A DNA stretch of 64,000 nt from Pectinophora gossypiella (Eukaryota; Arthropoda; Insecta; Lepidoptera; Gelechiidae): NCBI RefSeq assembly GCF_024362695.1, contig NC_065408.1:17667518-17731517 (forward strand), written 5' to 3'. Position numbers and translations under genes: made by a program. Below the pieces are notes generated by a model, which saw nothing but the letters and a program-made list of their open reading frames with translations, did no database searches and had not been told where the DNA came from. Positions 10,753 through 20,465 of this stretch are shown piece after piece; the stretch's first letter is position 1; each line of letters starts with the position of its first letter.

Positions 10753-12705
10753 ATGTTTATATTAAGAACAATAATTATATGTCTATTGATAGTAAACTTA
10801 GTTTTCACACAAAATGTGGAATATGTAGCCCCAAAGAAGGAAGCGAAGATCATTGCACCACCAATAGTATTGAAGCTGGATGCAGGTCAGATAGTAGAGA
10901 CATTGAAGACCGTGATGAACTCTCAGTTTGTACAAGCCATGGCGAATGATATCGCGTCAAAAGCGGTGAAGAATTTCGTAAAAGAAATAAAGCTTAAGGA
11001 AAAGCAAAAATTGCAAGGTTTGCAAGCAGCTACTCTAAATGAGCATCGTGCACAACAGTCTGTACCACAGAGCCCCCAAGCTCATAATGTGAAGCAAAAT
11101 GCCAATACAAATTATCAACCTCAAGTCGACCAGGTTACAATCGATATACCACTTGACCAGCGCGTGAGACTGGATTTGAAAGAAGATGACGAGTACGTAG
11201 TACCAGTTTAACTATCAATTATTTATTTAATTTGCTGAACAAAGTACTCATTTTATCTACTTTCGCTTACAGGATTCCCTTTCCTTTCCTTCTTTCTCTT
11301 ACCTTGGATTCTGCCTGACTTATAACAGTATAAAGAAATTATCTACAAGTACAAGACATTATGATGACACGCGTGAGTTGGTTGCCTCGACAAAATTATT
11401 GATGCATTAATTACTGTAGTTTGTAACTATAATTGTTTGGATAATATACGTCTGTAAATGTTTTGTGCTCGTTTTATTTCTCCTGTATTATTAACATAGC
11501 CTGCTCTTAATTGATATAGATTAAAGCTGAAAGCACATCAGCTATTTTGAGAATCGTACAATTCCGAAGACTGTTTCCACTTTCAGTATCAAGCAGATTT
11601 ATCGGCTTGCTAAATTGTAGAAATTTTTGTAGATGTAAAATATGCAATCAAATTGTAATTTTTTCGATAAAAAGTACTAATGAAATTGTGATTTCAATTG
11701 AATTTGACACTAGAAAGCAAGATCTGGGGAGTTTAAAAGGCCACATATTGCAATTTGCAACAATATTTAAATTTGACATTTGCGCATATAAAAGTAAGTA
11801 CGCAATGCAAACAAATGTCGAATAGCAATATTGCTTTTTTATACGAATTGCTTTAGTCACCCTGTAAGTAGTTAATATTCGAGATTTAATTGATTATCTG
11901 GTACCGTTGCCTTATAGTGAAACTCGTGTGACTTTAGCAAGGTTTTGTTAACAACAAAAATTACATCCGAATGTTATTTTTCAAAAAGGCTCTAACGTGG
12001 TTTCAATAATTATACGTATACGGTGCGATATTCGTTTGCCGGATTTTTGAAATGCCTTGACATTGAGTGAGTATATTAGCTAACGATCTCCGTGGTCCAG
12101 TGGTTGAGCTTGGGCTCACGAACCGAAGGTCCCGGGTTCGATTCCCGGTGGGGACATATCACAAAAATTACTTTGTAGTCCCTAGCTTGGTTAGGACATT
12201 GCTGGCTGATCACCAGATTTTCCGAGAGTAAGATGATCCGTGCTTTGGAAGGCACGTTAAGCCGTTAGTCCTGGTTACTACTTGCTGATGTAAGTAAGTA
12301 GTCGTTACGTGAGCCATGTCAGGGGCCTTTGGCGGTTCAATAGTATCCCTGACACCAGGGTTGATGAGGTTGGTACTCCACCTCACAACCCACATAATAG
12401 AAGAAGAAGAAGAAGTATATTAGCTGATTTATACGTATATCTAACATAGTCACATTAATTTCAGATCTTCAGATAAGAAGAAAAATCCATCAGGCTTGGA
12501 CGAGCAAATAGCTTACGCGTTACTTCGTGATCCTTCACCAGACGGTGACAATCTCGGATTAGATTCCTTAGAACCTCCTGTTACCATAAAGGCAATGCCA
12601 AAGAAAATCAACGGTATTTATATGAGAAGACTACTAGAGCCAATAGTACTTTCAGTAGACGAGTCTGAAGAGGCACCGGTAAAATATAGAAGGACTTTAC
12701 AGTAA
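10753..12705 (+). CDS. Two-exon gene for an uncharacterised secreted protein
   Basis: Exon 1 is 10753-11192 and exon 2 is 12465-12705 (stop included); 681 nt, 226 residues. The first ATG is followed by a hydrophobic stretch (residues 2-19, MFILRTIIICLLIVNLVFT) typical of a signal peptide, so secretion is likely. The mature part has no cysteine; residues about 42-85 are rich in Lys, Gln, Ala and hydrophobics in an amphipathic-helix-like pattern, 90-125 are Gln/Asn/Pro-rich, and 135-160 are charged. The donor is GA|GTACGT and the acceptor TTAATTTCAG|A; exon 1 ends after two bases of a codon and exon 2 supplies the third (GAA, Glu147), so the phase matches. Without splicing the frame stops after 152 residues. 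No family is recognised and no polyadenylation signal is obvious near the stop. Function is unknown. Confidence 0.72.
11725..11864. mobile_element. Palindromic MITE R, intronic copy
   Basis: Left end CTGGGGAGTTTAAAAGGCC, right end TTTAGTCACCCTG, with the family's central TTGACATTTGCGCATATAAA. Diverged from the copy at 9.1 kb. Confidence 0.75.
12082..12413 (+). mobile_element. SINE A, full length, perfect 12-bp TSD
   Basis: A reference copy for the family. tRNA-like head with Pol III A box TGGTCCAGTGG (12093-12103) and B box GGTTCGATTCC (12135-12145), body, core hairpin (12238-12273), and GAA-repeat tail. The direct repeat AGTATATTAGCT at 12070-12081 and 12414-12425 is exact, suggesting a fairly recent insertion into the intron. 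Confidence 0.95.
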
Positions 12706-13397
12706 AAAACAAGCATAGCCTAGTAAAAAATACATAACATTTCTTGTAATAGCGAGGTGGAGTGCGTCCCAACTGGTTCTCTATTTTTATTCATAAAATT
12801 TTATGTAATAATTTACCATGGCATACTGTTACTTGTCCTATTATTAGTTACGCATAGTATTAATTTGTCATAACTTTTTAAGCATAATTTTATAACTCAT
12901 ATAATAACTACTATAAGCATAATAATTAATGACAATAATGTTATCTAAGCATAATTATTATAAGCATAAACACTATACTCCAAATAAGAAAAGTTTTGGC
13001 ACAACTTTGAACATGTTCGAAACTTACTTTTTTCTTTGGCTGCATTTTGTTGTGACTTTTTATATTTTTTGACACTATTTCATGCTGTTGGTCATCATTC
13101 AGTATACTTTTCGTGTGTAAGATAAACATGCTGGCACACCCTAATATACTGTTATGCCTTGTAAAAATTATGACAAAACACTATTATTCTAAAAAAGAAT
13201 TATGGATACCTATTTATATGCAAATCAAATTTATACCAACAAATATTAGTCCAGAAATAAGTTATACCTAACAAACCAGTATTCCTAGATGTTATTATGG
13301 GAAAGTACTATTATGCTAAAGAACGTTATGCAAAAAGGATTATGATAATTAAAATTATGACAAAAACATTTATGCATTTTAAGAGAATCCCGTCCCA
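12706..13397. repeat. AT-rich region with periodic TTATG/GCATAA words
   Basis: From about 12860 to 13385 the words TTATG, GCATAA and ATTATTATAAGCATAA recur at short irregular intervals on both strands, too often for chance in my reading. Probably a decayed tandem or MITE-type repeat. The 3' end of the upstream gene should fall at its start. Confidence 0.4.
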
Positions 13398-13458
13398 ACC
13401 TCCGGTTGTATGTGGGGAGGCCTGTGCCCAGCAGTGAGACGATATTAACTGTTTATAG
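13398..13458 (+). mobile_element. SINE C tail fragment
   Basis: Holds only the RTE-like end: CCTCCGGTTGTATGTGG, GGCCTGTGCCCAGCAGTGAG and a degenerate CTGTTTATAG. Confidence 0.85.
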
Positions 13459-13743
13459 AATTCGTGGCCGGCTTTGCAAACTGACGTATCTGCAATTTTT
13501 TGCTAAAATAATTTGTGTCTTATTGACAATATCAAAAGCTGCAACTGAGATTCGCTAAAAAATTGAGATACGTCAGTTTGTGACGTCAGCGACGAATTAT
13601 CTGAGTGGTATCTGTAATATTTCTTTGGTCTTTTTTATTGTTCAGGATATATTATCAAATTGTAATTATACATAATATTTCTTCTGTCAAGAAATTGATT
13701 TTTTCCTCTTAATTTATTAACTCATAAATAAACATTATTATTA

Positions 13744-13800
13744 TAATATGTCGTTTCCATATCTCGGGACTATGGAGTCCCGGACTTTTGGAAGGCGTGC
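13744..13800. repeat. Repeat X, copy 1
   Basis: TATGTCGTTTCCATATCTCG then a small hairpin CGGGACT-ATGG-AGTCCCG and GACTTTTGG. A second, slightly expanded copy is at 14506-14596. Confidence 0.7.
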
Positions 13801-14039
13801 GTGGGGCCGAAGCCAATATTATTATTATAATTATAATATTATAGTTTTAATTTGTATTTATAGTTGCATGATGTGTAAATAACGATATAAGTAAACGACA
13901 ATTTATGTTTGTAGATGATATAGTGCAAATGTTTCATTAATAAAAATACATTTTAAACATTAGTTTCAGATGTAGTATTGTTTTCCTTACCTATAGGACC
14001 AGACATAATATTATAAATCATTATATTACATATTGGTGC

Positions 14040-14398
14040 TAATTCTTGCAGACGCCATCTAATTTTATTTTAAGTTGTACCTGTCATTTTCTTATCCGTT
14101 GAAAAAGAAAGGGACGGGTAATCGACAGGTATAAAATTTATGGAATGCACGTCAATTTTAGGCAGAAATCTAAAATAACAGTCTTAAAATTTTACATCGG
14201 CCAATAATCCGTCAGAATTAAGTAGACAGCACGTCAAATGGATTGCATACCAGCGAGATGCCTATTTTATTCGCATGGGTTTATTCATTTATTTTAAAAT
14301 TAACTTGTTGACAATCATCCGTCCCTTTCCCTTTCGGCGGACAAGAAAATGACGGGTATAACTTAAAACAAAATCAGGAGGTGTTTGCAGGAATCGGA
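14040..14398. mobile_element. MITE O with about 50-bp terminal inverted repeats
   Basis: The left end (GCAGACGCCATCTAATTTTA...TGTCATTTTCTTATCCG) matches the reverse complement of the right end (CGGACAAGAAAATGACGGGT...AAAATCAGGAGGTGTTTGC) over roughly 50 bp. The interior is non-coding. An isolated right end of the same family is at 62159-62226. Confidence 0.85.
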
Positions 14399-14505
14399 GC
14401 CATTATTTCCTTAACCTATAGTTTATCTCCTTTCGGAGGGTATTTACCAGTGACACGGGTCACAGACCAACTGGCACTGGAAGGAGGGCATAATTATGTT
14501 TTATT

Positions 14506-14596
14506 ATTGTATGTCGTTTCCATATCTCGGGATTATTATTATTATGTTTGTCATTTCCATAACTCGGGACTATGGAGTCCCGGACTTTTGGGAAAA
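14506..14596. repeat. Repeat X, copy 2
   Basis: Same words as 13744-13800, with TATTATTATTATGTTTG and a second TCATTTCCATAACTCGGG inserted, i.e. a small internal duplication. Confidence 0.7.
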
Positions 14597-14702
14597 TGTT
14601 TTATGTTTTTTTTGTTTACTTATTTATTTATTTGTACACAAACATACTACGGAACACACAACAAAAAACAGTACAGGTGATTTGATTAAAATAGATGAAT
14701 TT

Positions 14703-14893
14703 ATACATTGTTTTAAGTTTACGCGGTTATTATTATCATCACGGGATGACTGATGTGATTGGAGTTGGATCTACCTACTCCACTCCAATCTCATCAGTCA
14801 TCCCGTGATCATGGCACTTGCAACAGTGTCGAAAATCGGGAGTCTCATATCCCCATTTAAACGCGGTAAGAACCCGTTATTATGTGTTTTAAT
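14703..14893. mobile_element. MITE K with strong internal hairpin
   Basis: Left end TTTTAAGTTTACGCGGTTAT, right end CGGTAAGAACCCGTTATTAT followed by GTGTTTTAA. Inside, 28-bp arms at 14738-14765 and 14782-14809 pair with one mismatch around a 16-nt loop. Related copies at 22.57, 40.29 and 51.73 kb. Confidence 0.8.
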
Positions 14894-15336
14894 TATAGAT
14901 GAATTTATAATCCATTATATTCTAAAACCAGCGTTATTTTATCACAATGAGAACCTCATCTTTTTTGAAGTCGGTTAAAAAGGTCTACGACATTTCTCAA
15001 AAGCGTGGTTTCGTTGTCCCGTTTATTTTTCATCCAATATCTTGTGTTTGTGCAAGATGTACACCCTTCCTATTAAGTTATACCATCTACTGGAATTTTC
15101 GTCTGGGCTGTAGCGTTGGGAGTTGCGGTACGAGACGGGTAGAGCTGTGTGGAGGATTCTACGGCGGTGGTCGCCATCAATAATTCATCAGCATGAGTTA
15201 TAGAGTAGACAGTCTTGGATTTCCTCTCGCTTTCACAGACATGCTTCAGCCAAACATTGGCTATTTGGAAAATGTACTCTTTATTTGCAAAGGAATTTTA
15301 AAAAGATTGATTATTAGCTCCAAAGTAGGTGTTCTA
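14894..15336. other. Anonymous stretch
   Basis: An open frame at 14947-15183 (+) has no recognised domain. No repeat match. Confidence 0.35.
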
Positions 15337-15697
15337 TAATTATTTTTTTTTAAAAACCCCGATCATATAAAGTACTCAATAATTACGACATAATCTTTAA
15401 AATGCTAAACCCTATAGAAAGCAAAAAATAACTTATCCCACATATGCTTGCAAGTAAACGGAGCGTGTAACATTCCTATCGCACTTAACAAACGACCTGA
15501 TGACCTTGAAGACCTGAACCGATTTCCACCAAACATAGCTAAGAACAGGCTCGACTGGTATAATTTTCAAACAAAAAAAAACCGCATTATAATCGGATAA
15601 TCCGCTTGGCTACGATGCCACAGACAGACACATACATATTTACACAGACACGTCAAACTTATAACACCCCGTCGTTTTTGCGTCGGGGGTTAAAAAG
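15337..15697 (-). mobile_element. Repeat P
   Basis: On the minus strand it begins TTTTTAACCCCCGACGCAA and continues GTTATAAGTTTGACGTGTCT and TGTCTGTCTGTGGCATCGT, a sequence I recall as a very common lepidopteran interspersed repeat. The class is not assigned and the far boundary is approximate. Confidence 0.5.
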
Positions 15698-16044
15698 AAA
15701 CCAACGTATTAGCAATAATTGCTTATGCCAACTAAAGAGAGCTATTAGCGGAAATGAGTACACAATTATTATAGTATTCACTATGTGGTCAGACAAGTGG
15801 GTAGTGAAGAGAACTTTCTTCAAGTTTGTCCTAACGTCAGGAATGCGTTTTGTTTGTAGAACATAACATAAGTTCATGACTTTATCCCAAATTCGGTAGT
15901 CAGAGGTACATCAATCGCAAGATGTGTACCCACACTTCACTTAGCTTTCTGTTAGACCAACGCGATGAGTCGTGAGACGTATCGGCGTCTATAATGGACG
16001 AGACAACTGTGTTAATGAAAACTGTACTTAAGATAAATGAATAA

Positions 16045-16374
16045 CGGCCTCTGTGGTCCAGTGGTTGAGCGTTGGGTTCACGATCCGGAAATACCGGGTT
16101 CCAATCCCGGTGGGGGCATATCACAAAAATCACTTTGTGATCACTAGTTTGGTAAGAACATTACAGGCTGATCACGTGATTGTTCAAAAAGTAAGATGAT
16201 CCGTGCTTCGGAAGGTACGTTAAGCCATTGGTTCCGCTTATTACTTACTGATGTAAGTAAGTAGTCGGTAGATGAGCCATGTCAGGGACCTTTGGCGGCT
16301 CAATAATATCCCTGACTCCAGGGTTTATGAGGTTGGTAATTCACCTCACAGTCACAATCCACTCGATAGAAGAA
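16045..16374 (+). mobile_element. SINE A, full length, nested in repeat I
   Basis: Complete from tRNA-like head (B box GGTTCCAATCC) to the GATAGAAGAAAA tail. One base of the B-box consensus is changed. No clean TSD could be resolved. Confidence 0.9.
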
Positions 16375-16406
16375 AACTAACTCATTGGGACAAGTCCGGT
16401 ACCGGG

Positions 16407-16554
16407 GTACGGTCACGAGCATCAATATGCATACACTTTGGTACCATGTCACATGATGTTTTTTGACAAATTGCACTGTAAGTCTAACTAAATGTCAAAT
16501 AATGTTAGTGCGACAGAGTCCTAAAATGGGTACATTATATTGCTCATGACTGTA
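16407..16554. mobile_element. MITE J, nested in repeat I
   Basis: Inverted ends: GTACGGTCACGAGCATCAAT at the left, and TATTGCTCATGACTGTAC at the right, whose reverse complement matches with a few differences. 148 bp, non-coding. Other copies at 49.29, 50.29 and 56.58 kb. Confidence 0.85.
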
Positions 16555-16580
16555 CGAACCGGCGCTCTCCGTTTGAGAAG

Positions 16581-17029
16581 GTCACAATGTGTGTATTTGT
16601 ACAACGAATGCCTCTACTATGTGCTATTGTGATAAACATAACAATATTGTTGATGAATATTTGAATATCTAATTAATTAGTCGAAACTAAAGCTTTATCG
16701 AACTACAAACGCGAGGGTGTCACTTCTGTTTATAATTATTAATTAACTACATAACAAGAAGTTGATTGAAGCGCTTGTAAATCATAAACTATTGAATTAT
16801 TAATACACCTATACGTCAAAGCACCATACCATGCCGTGTATACACGTTTTGGGTTTCAATCTAGTGATTACCCACATCTGTAACCTTTTATTTTCGCATG
16901 CCATGATTGTTACCTGTTGTGTGTACCTTTTAAATAAATAAATAAATGTAATTATTTTAAATTAGGGGTAAACTCAATTTCCATACTTGTTCACAGGGGT
17001 AGTGACATTAAAAAGGTTAGGAACCACTG
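16581..17029. other. Anonymous, ending in a hAT-like terminus
   Basis: The right boundary at 17029, read on the minus strand, starts CAGTGGTTCCTAACCTTTTT, which resembles the terminal inverted repeats of hAT/Charlie-type DNA transposons. I could not find the partner end, so only the terminus is proposed. Confidence 0.3.
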
Positions 17030-17349
17030 CCCTATAGACTATTGGTGATCATAATTCTCGCGCTAGGTGTCCTGTAGGTGCCACGTCCGTGATGGATGGT
17101 ACGCTATTGTTCGCGGTGCCAGCACCAAGGATTTTGGATATTAATAGCGCTTCATCGTAACAAATCTCCCGCCTTTGCCAATAGATCTCTTGCTGCTGAT
17201 TTGTTAAGGGTAAATTGATAATGGAATTGTTGTCTCAAGTTGCGTCTTTTATAAACACAATTAAATTTATTATCAAAAATAACTCATTTAATTAGTTTCA
17301 TTACAACAATTTATTTCAATTCATGATTCAATGAATTTTTTTTTTATTT

Positions 17350-17461
17350 TATATTGCATTTTGACATTTGCGAATGTAAAATGTAAGTGAATGCAAACAA
17401 ATGTCAAATAGCAATATTGCTTATTTAGTTGAATTGGTTCGATGTGGCCTTTTTAACCCCT
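17350..17461. mobile_element. MITE R, 3' two-thirds
   Basis: Contains AAACAAATGTCAAATAGCAA, TATTGC and the end GATGTGGCCTTTTTAACCCC, matching the copies at 9.1 and 11.7 kb. Confidence 0.75.
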
Positions 17462-17659
17462 TATCTACAAAAACACATGGTGTAACATATACACCAAGGG
17501 TAATTTTCATGTGATGTACTTACTTACTAGATGTAGGTTCGTTAAGCCGAACCAAGACTAATAAGTATAATTCGAGTACATCTTTGTGTCAAACAATACA
17601 AAAAATACCTTAATATACCACCGACAACCGGTTTTTTACCTTTTGTTTTTTCCTATTTG

Positions 17660-17700
17660 TGCAATAAAGTATTTGTATTGTATTGTATTATTGTAATATT
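17660..17700 (+). mobile_element. LINE 3' tail
   Basis: TTGTGCAATAAAGTATTTGTAT followed by repeated TTGTA resembles the ends of insect CR1/Jockey-type elements. Confidence 0.35.
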
Positions 17701-17800
17701 TTATTATAAATCCCTTTACTAAACATTTAAGATTCTACTTTAGTTTTAGGAAGCTGCAATGTCACGCTCATGGCGAATAGCATGACAACTTAATATTTTT

Positions 17801-17925
17801 TTTTACGTGACTTATGGTAGATTTGCCGCAAAATGGCATTAATTACATGGCTGGACAAATGGGGAGCGCTGACTTGGTACAACATTTAAGACAACAGGCC
17901 TGAGGTGCCCATTGGGCAATAAAAA
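17801..17925 (-). mobile_element. LINE F 3' end
   Basis: Reverse copy: poly-A side first (ACGTGACTTATGGTAGATTT), then CGGCA-poor remnants of the body down to TGCCCATTGGGC. Confidence 0.8.
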
Positions 17926-18296
17926 AAAGTAGTTTTTTGTTGTTATTTTACTGTAACTATGTAAGTAAGGTTGATTAATTTCAAATACCATTTTTTACTC
18001 AAAATATTAAAAGCCAAATGAAACGGAATAATAAAAAAGCCAATATTTTATTCCTATGAGACACCCGTCGCCCAAATCCTTCTTAAGCTTAGGCTACTAT
18101 GATTCAAATTACTATCCAAAACCCATAGTGATGTCTCGTCAGTCATACTTATTCGAAATTTAAATGGATTACATTATCATTGGATCGAAATTGGTATCGG
18201 GACTTCGGAACATGTCCCGAATCACACCGGTTCTATTTCGATAGACTTAAATTCTTTCCAAACGACTTCAAAAATAGAGGAGGTATTCAATACAGA

Positions 18297-18515
18297 CCAT
18301 AAAATAAGGAATACGACGTGCAGAACGGCAACTCTCCGCTCCCTACCAGCGGCTGAGCTAGGTTTACCTCACCCCCTTTGGTCTTACTTTAGTCTTCAAT
18401 CGTATAATTTCAGACGACACACACACAAATGCGCGTGTACGATAACGTCAATTTGTACTGTCTGTGTAAAACAAGGTGTTTTGTATGGAATGTCCGGTGT
18501 GTGTTTAGACACAAA
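18297..18515. mobile_element. Repeat E, nearly complete
   Basis: Runs from AGAACGGCAACTCTCCGCTC through GCTAGGTTTACCTCACCCCC and ACACACACAAATGCGCGTG to GGAATGTCCGGTGTGTG. The longest uninterrupted copy here. Confidence 0.7.
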
Positions 18516-19513
18516 AGAAGAAGAATATGGCCTTTTTAGGCAAAATTCATCACCCAAAATGATCTTAAAGCGCTTCTCCTTGACTATACGTCAGGATAGA
18601 CAATTATTTAGCTTTCTTCTATGAAATGTTGTTTGTGTATGTATTATAGGAAAATCGACCTTATGTAACATGAGTTATGTAACGTGAGATCGTAATCGAA
18701 CTTCAAATCCTATTCCTATTCAATTGATTTTTTGTGTACTCAACCAACTACCGTGTTAAGGGATTAATTTGCTTTGATTGACAGCCGCTTTATTAGTTGA
18801 TTGAAATATTGCTTTTGAACTATTCCAATTTTGAATTTTGATGAGAGAAACCTTGCAGCTTGTAATAAACATTCTTAAAGTTACAATGCTGGTAGGAAAA
18901 TATAAGTAGATAGTGGGCGTTGCGTTGTTATGTTTAAGGACTATTACACGACGCACTGCACTGAACTGCAAGCCAGCTGTAAGATTGTAGTTTGGGGGCT
19001 GTTATTGTGCAGCAGCTATAATAACATCAAACTGTAAACCAACTGTAATCCAACTGCAACCCAACCGCAACCCAACTGCAACTGAACTGCAATAGAATGC
19101 GGTTCTAATGCAGCTCTATTATGCCTGTTGCAGCGCATGAACGAAGCTAAGTCTGGTTTTGTTTAAGCTTAGCTCGCACAGTCGACGCTTACGTAGTGTG
19201 CAGACTACAAACTAGGCAAACACTATGAAAAACAGTGTTAGCTGTGCGCGCTAAGCTAAAGTAACTTAGTTTAGCTCTACTAACTTAACATAGCTCTTGG
19301 TCCGCAACTGACATTTTTGACACCGTTGCCTGGCAGCTTAATCGATTCATATAGTCGCTTTACAGTGAAAACCATGTAAGCGCTTTTTGAATTCAATATT
19401 CTACACCTCGATTTCTTTCAATCAATTGCATTTTGAACAAAAAATTAAACCACAAATTTTTACTTGGATTGAATAAAGCTTGTCTGTTAACAAAAATCAC
19501 ATCTGAATGTACA
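18516..19513. other. Mostly anonymous, with imperfect CAACTGCAAC repeats
   Basis: At 19029-19092 the words AACTGTAA, CAACTGCAAC and CAACCGCAAC follow each other with a period of 10-11 bp, six to seven units. No gene was recognised. Confidence 0.55.
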
Positions 19514-19592
19514 TACACACATAAACAGCCTATATACATCCTCCGGAGGATGTATGGAGCATACTCCACCACTGCGGGTTGGTGGACGTGTA
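19514..19592 (-). mobile_element. SINE C tail, internally deleted
   Basis: ATAAACAGCCTATATAC, then a deletion of the GCCCAGCAGTG segment, then TGGAGCATACTCCACC. Confidence 0.75.
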
Positions 19593-19856
19593 TCTGAATT
19601 CATCGCTTCCTTTAACCCGCAACCGACGCCATATCTTCTTGACGAAACAGCATTAAGGGATAGTGAGAGCCGTACGAGTAACTTATATTAACAGCATATC
19701 TACAGTACCTGTAAATCAGTACTATTTGAAAGTACAGAACTGTAATAACGGTAAGCTGTACCGATATTAATTTCTTAATTAAGAGAAACTTGGGAGTGTG
19801 AGGTAAAGTTCTGTGCACAGGAAGGCTTTCAATAGAATTAATATTAAACCGTTTCA

Positions 19857-20089
19857 CAAAATCATTTTGTGATCCCTAGTTTGGTTAGGACATTCAGGCT
19901 GATCACTTGATTGTCTGAAAGTAAGATGATCCGTGCTTCGGGAAACCACGTTAAGCCGTTGGTCCCGGTTGCTACTTACTGATGTATGTAGTCGTTACAT
20001 GAGCCATGTCAGGGGCGGCTCAATAATAACCCTGACCCCAGGGCTGATGAGGTTGGTAATTCACCTCACAACCCACACGACAGAAGAAG
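19857..20089 (+). mobile_element. SINE A, head-less, with TSD
   Basis: Starts inside the body (AAAATCATTTTGTGATCCCT), keeps the core and GAA tail. Flanks AATATTAAACCGTTTCA (19840-19856) and AATATTAAACGTTTCA (20090-20105) form a 16-bp TSD with one base indel. Confidence 0.9.
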
Positions 20090-20175
20090 AATATTAAACG
20101 TTTCAAACATTAAGTAACTGCTAAAATAATAGGACGTAAATTTACCTAATATCAATACATAATATATAGATACAT

Positions 20176-20454
20176 GTACGACATAGCTCGGAGAATTGCA
20201 AAGATGAAGTGGCAGTGGGCAGGACACATAGCGAGGAGAACCGATGGCCGCTGGGGCGGAAAGGTTCTAGAATGGCGACCACGTATCGGACGACGCTCAG
20301 TGGGTAGGCCCGCTACAAGGTGGACCGACGATCTGGTGAAGGTCGCGGGAAGCCGCTGGATGCGAGCAGCGCAGGACCGATCGTCGTGGAGATCCTTGGG
20401 GGAGGCCTATGCCCAGCAGTGCGCGTCGTACGGCTGATGATGATGATGCTGATG
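20176..20454 (+). mobile_element. RTE-type LINE 3' end with 12-bp TSD
   Basis: Encodes the last ~86 residues of an RTE-like ORF2: KMKWQWAGHIARR, a GRPATRWTDDLVK motif, SRWMRAAQDR and GEAYAQQC, stopping at TGA 20435-20437, which lies inside the GATGATGATG tail. So the 3' UTR is almost absent, as is usual for RTE. The direct repeat ATATAGATACAT at 20164-20175 and 20455-20466 flanks it. The catalytic domain is missing. Confidence 0.9.
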
Positions 20455-20465
20455 ATATAGATACA

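Larger units (their letters stand above)
11193..12464 (+). other. Intron of the secreted-protein gene
   Basis: Runs from GTACGT to TTTCAG, 1,272 bp. It has gained at least two mobile insertions, a MITE R copy and a full-length SINE A, which together make up about 470 bp. The rest is AT-rich and shows no open frame of note. Confidence 0.65.
15893..16580 (+). mobile_element. Repeat I, split by two nested insertions
   Basis: Pieces of one family I element lie at 15893-16044, 16375-16406 and 16555-16580 in correct order; compare the uninterrupted copies at 47.84-48.05 and 61.16-61.29 kb, where AACTCATTGGTGCAAG follows the TTAAG word directly. A SINE A and a MITE J separate the pieces. Confidence 0.75.

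Noticed and set aside
12082..12160. tRNA gene call on SINE heads with perfect A and B boxes
   Set aside because: Acceptor stems do not pair, the anticodon arm is irregular, and each is fused to a SINE body.
16045..16406. TSD for the SINE A in repeat I
   Set aside because: TAAC-type words occur on both sides but are too short and differ; not claimed.
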